Source: Prevotella sp. (lineage in GTDB: Bacteria; Bacteroidota; Bacteroidia; Bacteroidales; Bacteroidaceae). From it: 36,225 nt of DNA. A program made the position numbers and the translations under genes. Below the pieces are notes generated by a model. The model did not search any database and was not told the DNA's origin. It was given only the letters and a program-made list of their open reading frames with translations. Of this stretch, positions 34,753-36,225 are shown piece by piece. The first letter of the stretch is position 1; each line of letters begins with the position of its first letter. The stretch covers positions 1 through 36,225 of the forward strand of contig JALEKD010000047.1 of NCBI GenBank assembly GCA_022769285.1, in the 5' to 3' direction.

Positions 34753-34895
34753 TGCTTATTATGTTTATTCAAATTAAAAATTCATTCATCAAAGGTTACC
34801 ATGCACCTATCAATTTCAGAGAGTTTTCTCTGCTATAAATATCATGGGAGTCTAAGAAATCATTTACCGCTTTCAAACTTTCTATTTGTGATAAA
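34753..34895 (-). other. AT-rich spacer with possible coding remnant
   Basis: A minus-strand frame shifted by one from the sugar transferase end reads on for about 30 codons (QIESLKAVNDFLDSHDIYS...). It looks protein-like but I cannot assign it. No promoter was recognised. Confidence 0.3.
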
Positions 34896-35438
34896 TTATA
34901 CTTCCTCTTCTGCAAACTTTACCTTGAAGCCCAATACCGTGGCGAATATCATTTCAATATCTTTCCAGAATGAATAATGGCGATAATAGTAGCAGTTCAG
35001 GCGTACCTTGTCTGGATACATCACCTTATCATTATATTCAATGGCTATCTCTTGCATCGAACGTTTATCACCCTCTGCATGTTTCTTTGCCACATATTCT
35101 GAAATCATTTCGTCTTCTAACCTGTACTTCAACGTTGCCGGCCCCGTTATTCCTGGTCGCAACTTCAATACATCTCTGTCATCACCTTGCAGTTTGTCTG
35201 CATAACCTGGTACATCAGGACGTGGACCAACAAACGACATATTACCTATCAATACGTCCCACAGTTCTGGCAACTCGTCTATCTTATAATGGCGTAGTTT
35301 TGCTCCAAACGGAGTAATTCGACTATCCCCTGCAACTGATACAGATGAACCATCATGCTTAACTGTCATCGAGCGGAACTTGTGACAAGTAAATAACTTA
35401 CCATCCCTACCCACACGTTTTTTACAGAAAATAAGATT
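34896..35438 (-). pseudogene. Initiating sugar-phosphate transferase, N-terminus lost
   Basis: About 180 codons of a bacterial sugar transferase (PF02397): IFCKKRVGRDGKLF, KFRSM, RITPFGAKLRHYKIDELPELWDVL, GNMSFVGPRPDVPGY and LRPGITG, then the usual C-terminal region. Such enzymes move sugar phosphate onto undecaprenyl phosphate to begin a glycan. The N-terminal membrane helix and the start are missing. Homology ends near 35438, where the sequence becomes an epimerase on the other strand. An open frame continues to 35570, but it is the shadow of that epimerase. Confidence 0.85.
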
Positions 35439-36225
35439 GCCGTAGTTGTGAACCTTGCAGCACAGGCAGGTGTGCGTTATAGCATAACAAATCCTGATGC
35501 TTATATACAGAGTAACCTCATTGGTTTCTACAACATCCTTGAAGCATGCCGTCATCATGAGGTGGAGCATCTTGTATATGCCTCTTCGTCATCAGTTTAT
35601 GGCAGCAACAAGAATGTGCCTTATTCTACAGAAGATACGGTAGACTATCCTGTCAGCTTGTATGCCGCCACGAAGAAGAGTAATGAGTTAATGGCCCATG
35701 CTTATTCGAAACTATATAATATTCCTTCTACAGGATTGCGTTTCTTTACGGTTTATGGTCCCGCGGGGCGTCCAGATATGGCTTATTTCGGCTTTACCAA
35801 CAAATTGGTGAAAGGTGAAACAATAAAGATTTTCGTGGGTGGAAACTGCAAGCGTGATTTTATTTACGTCGACGACATTGTGGAAGGTGTAGTGCGCATT
35901 ATGCACCATGCTCCAGAGAAACAAAACGGTGAGGACGGTCTACCTATACCTCCATATAAGGTGTATAACATTGGCAACAACTCTCTTGAAAACCTCCTTG
36001 ACTTTGTTACGATTCTGCAAGAGGAACTTGTGCGTGCAAGTGTCTTGCCTAAAGATTATGACTTTGAGGCACATAAGGAACTTTTGTCTATGGAGTATAG
36101 TGATGTGCCAGTGACCTATACTGATACAAGCAATTGGAACAAGACTTTGGCTTTAAGCCCAGTACTTCGTTGCGTGAAGGACTGAGAGTGTTTGCGGAGT
36201 GCTATAAGAGATACTATGGAGTGAA
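35439..36225 (+). pseudogene. UDP-glucuronate 4-epimerase-like, N-terminus lost and frameshifted
   Basis: The frame starts abruptly in AVVVNLAAQAGVRYSI, so the NAD-binding Rossmann start (GxxGxxG, about 80 residues) is gone. It continues with VYASSSSVYG, the catalytic YAATKK motif, GLRFFTVYGPAGRPDMAYF and FIYVDDIVEGV. Near 36132 one base seems deleted: the other frame then gives LEQDFGFKPSTSLREGL and runs to the window end, as intact relatives do, while the original frame stops at 36185. It made precursors such as UDP-galacturonate in relatives. It abuts the sugar transferase head to head. Confidence 0.85.

Noticed and set aside
35439..35570. N-terminal part of the open frame continuing the sugar transferase to 35570
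   Set aside because: Those residues are the antisense of the epimerase and do not resemble a transferase N-terminus, so the gene is truncated.

Overview
The window is a piece of a Bacteroidales chromosome, most likely Prevotellaceae. The signs are: promoters of the Bacteroidetes type (TTTG, 19-20 nt, TAnnTTTG); lineage-typical families (DUF4296, DUF4251, PCMD, peptidase C69, a secreted nuclease with a type IX sorting tail, EFR1 ferredoxin); an ileS-dksA-lspA-DUF4296 order; and the absence of Shine-Dalgarno-driven starts. Most of the window is fairly GC-rich. The last 2.3 kb is clearly more AT-rich and decayed. No tRNA, rRNA or CRISPR array was seen.

Layout. (1) 1-440: the 5' end of an IS4-like element leaving the window, plus a related hairpin/end module. 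(2) 447-8649, minus: a tightly packed operon, ileS - DksA-like - lspA - DUF4296 lipoprotein - nadC - C69 dipeptidase, with a good promoter at 8691-8722. (3) 8650-9655: a long non-coding stretch holding a complete-looking small minus-strand transcription unit (promoter 9168-9198, terminator about 9049-9082) and five tandem 64-bp repeats. (4) 9656-13441, minus: envelope operon of a PCMD protein, a BamA/TamA-like barrel and an EptA-like phosphoethanolamine transferase. (5) 13770-15701, minus: groES-groEL, preceded by a sigma-54-like promoter and an NtrC-like palindrome. (6) 16272-17423, minus: a membrane-anchored kinase-fold protein lacking the catalytic Asp. (7) 17532-18311, plus: an EFR1 flavodoxin-ferredoxin protein, probably on a leaderless mRNA. 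(8) 18323-25579, minus: a seven-gene polysaccharide operon (flippase, polymerase, GT4, acetyltransferase, two GT2, nucleotidyltransferase-fold protein). (9) 25966-30295, plus: fmt, a DUF4251 protein, a Sua5/YrdC protein and a ClC transporter. (10) 30960-33849, plus: an FtsZ standing apart from any ftsQ/ftsA, then a secreted endonuclease I with a type IX sorting tail. (11) 33997-36225: three broken sugar genes (DegT aminotransferase, initiating sugar transferase, UDP-glucuronate epimerase), two of them joined head to head at an apparent inversion.

How it fits together. Much of the window serves the cell surface: lipoprotein maturation (lspA), outer-membrane barrel and lipid A-type modification, a polysaccharide pathway, and the relics of a second sugar locus. 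The intact polysaccharide operon has no initiating sugar-phosphate transferase of its own, and the only one visible is the truncated relic at 34.9-35.4 kb, so initiation must come from elsewhere. The most unusual signals are non-coding: the groESL control region, the small RNA unit, the 64-bp repeats with a distant copy at 30.38 kb, a pair of hairpin repeats (16.05 and 30.6 kb), and a recurring 'hairpin plus CGGACAGCAATA' module at 0.1, 0.4 and 33.9 kb.
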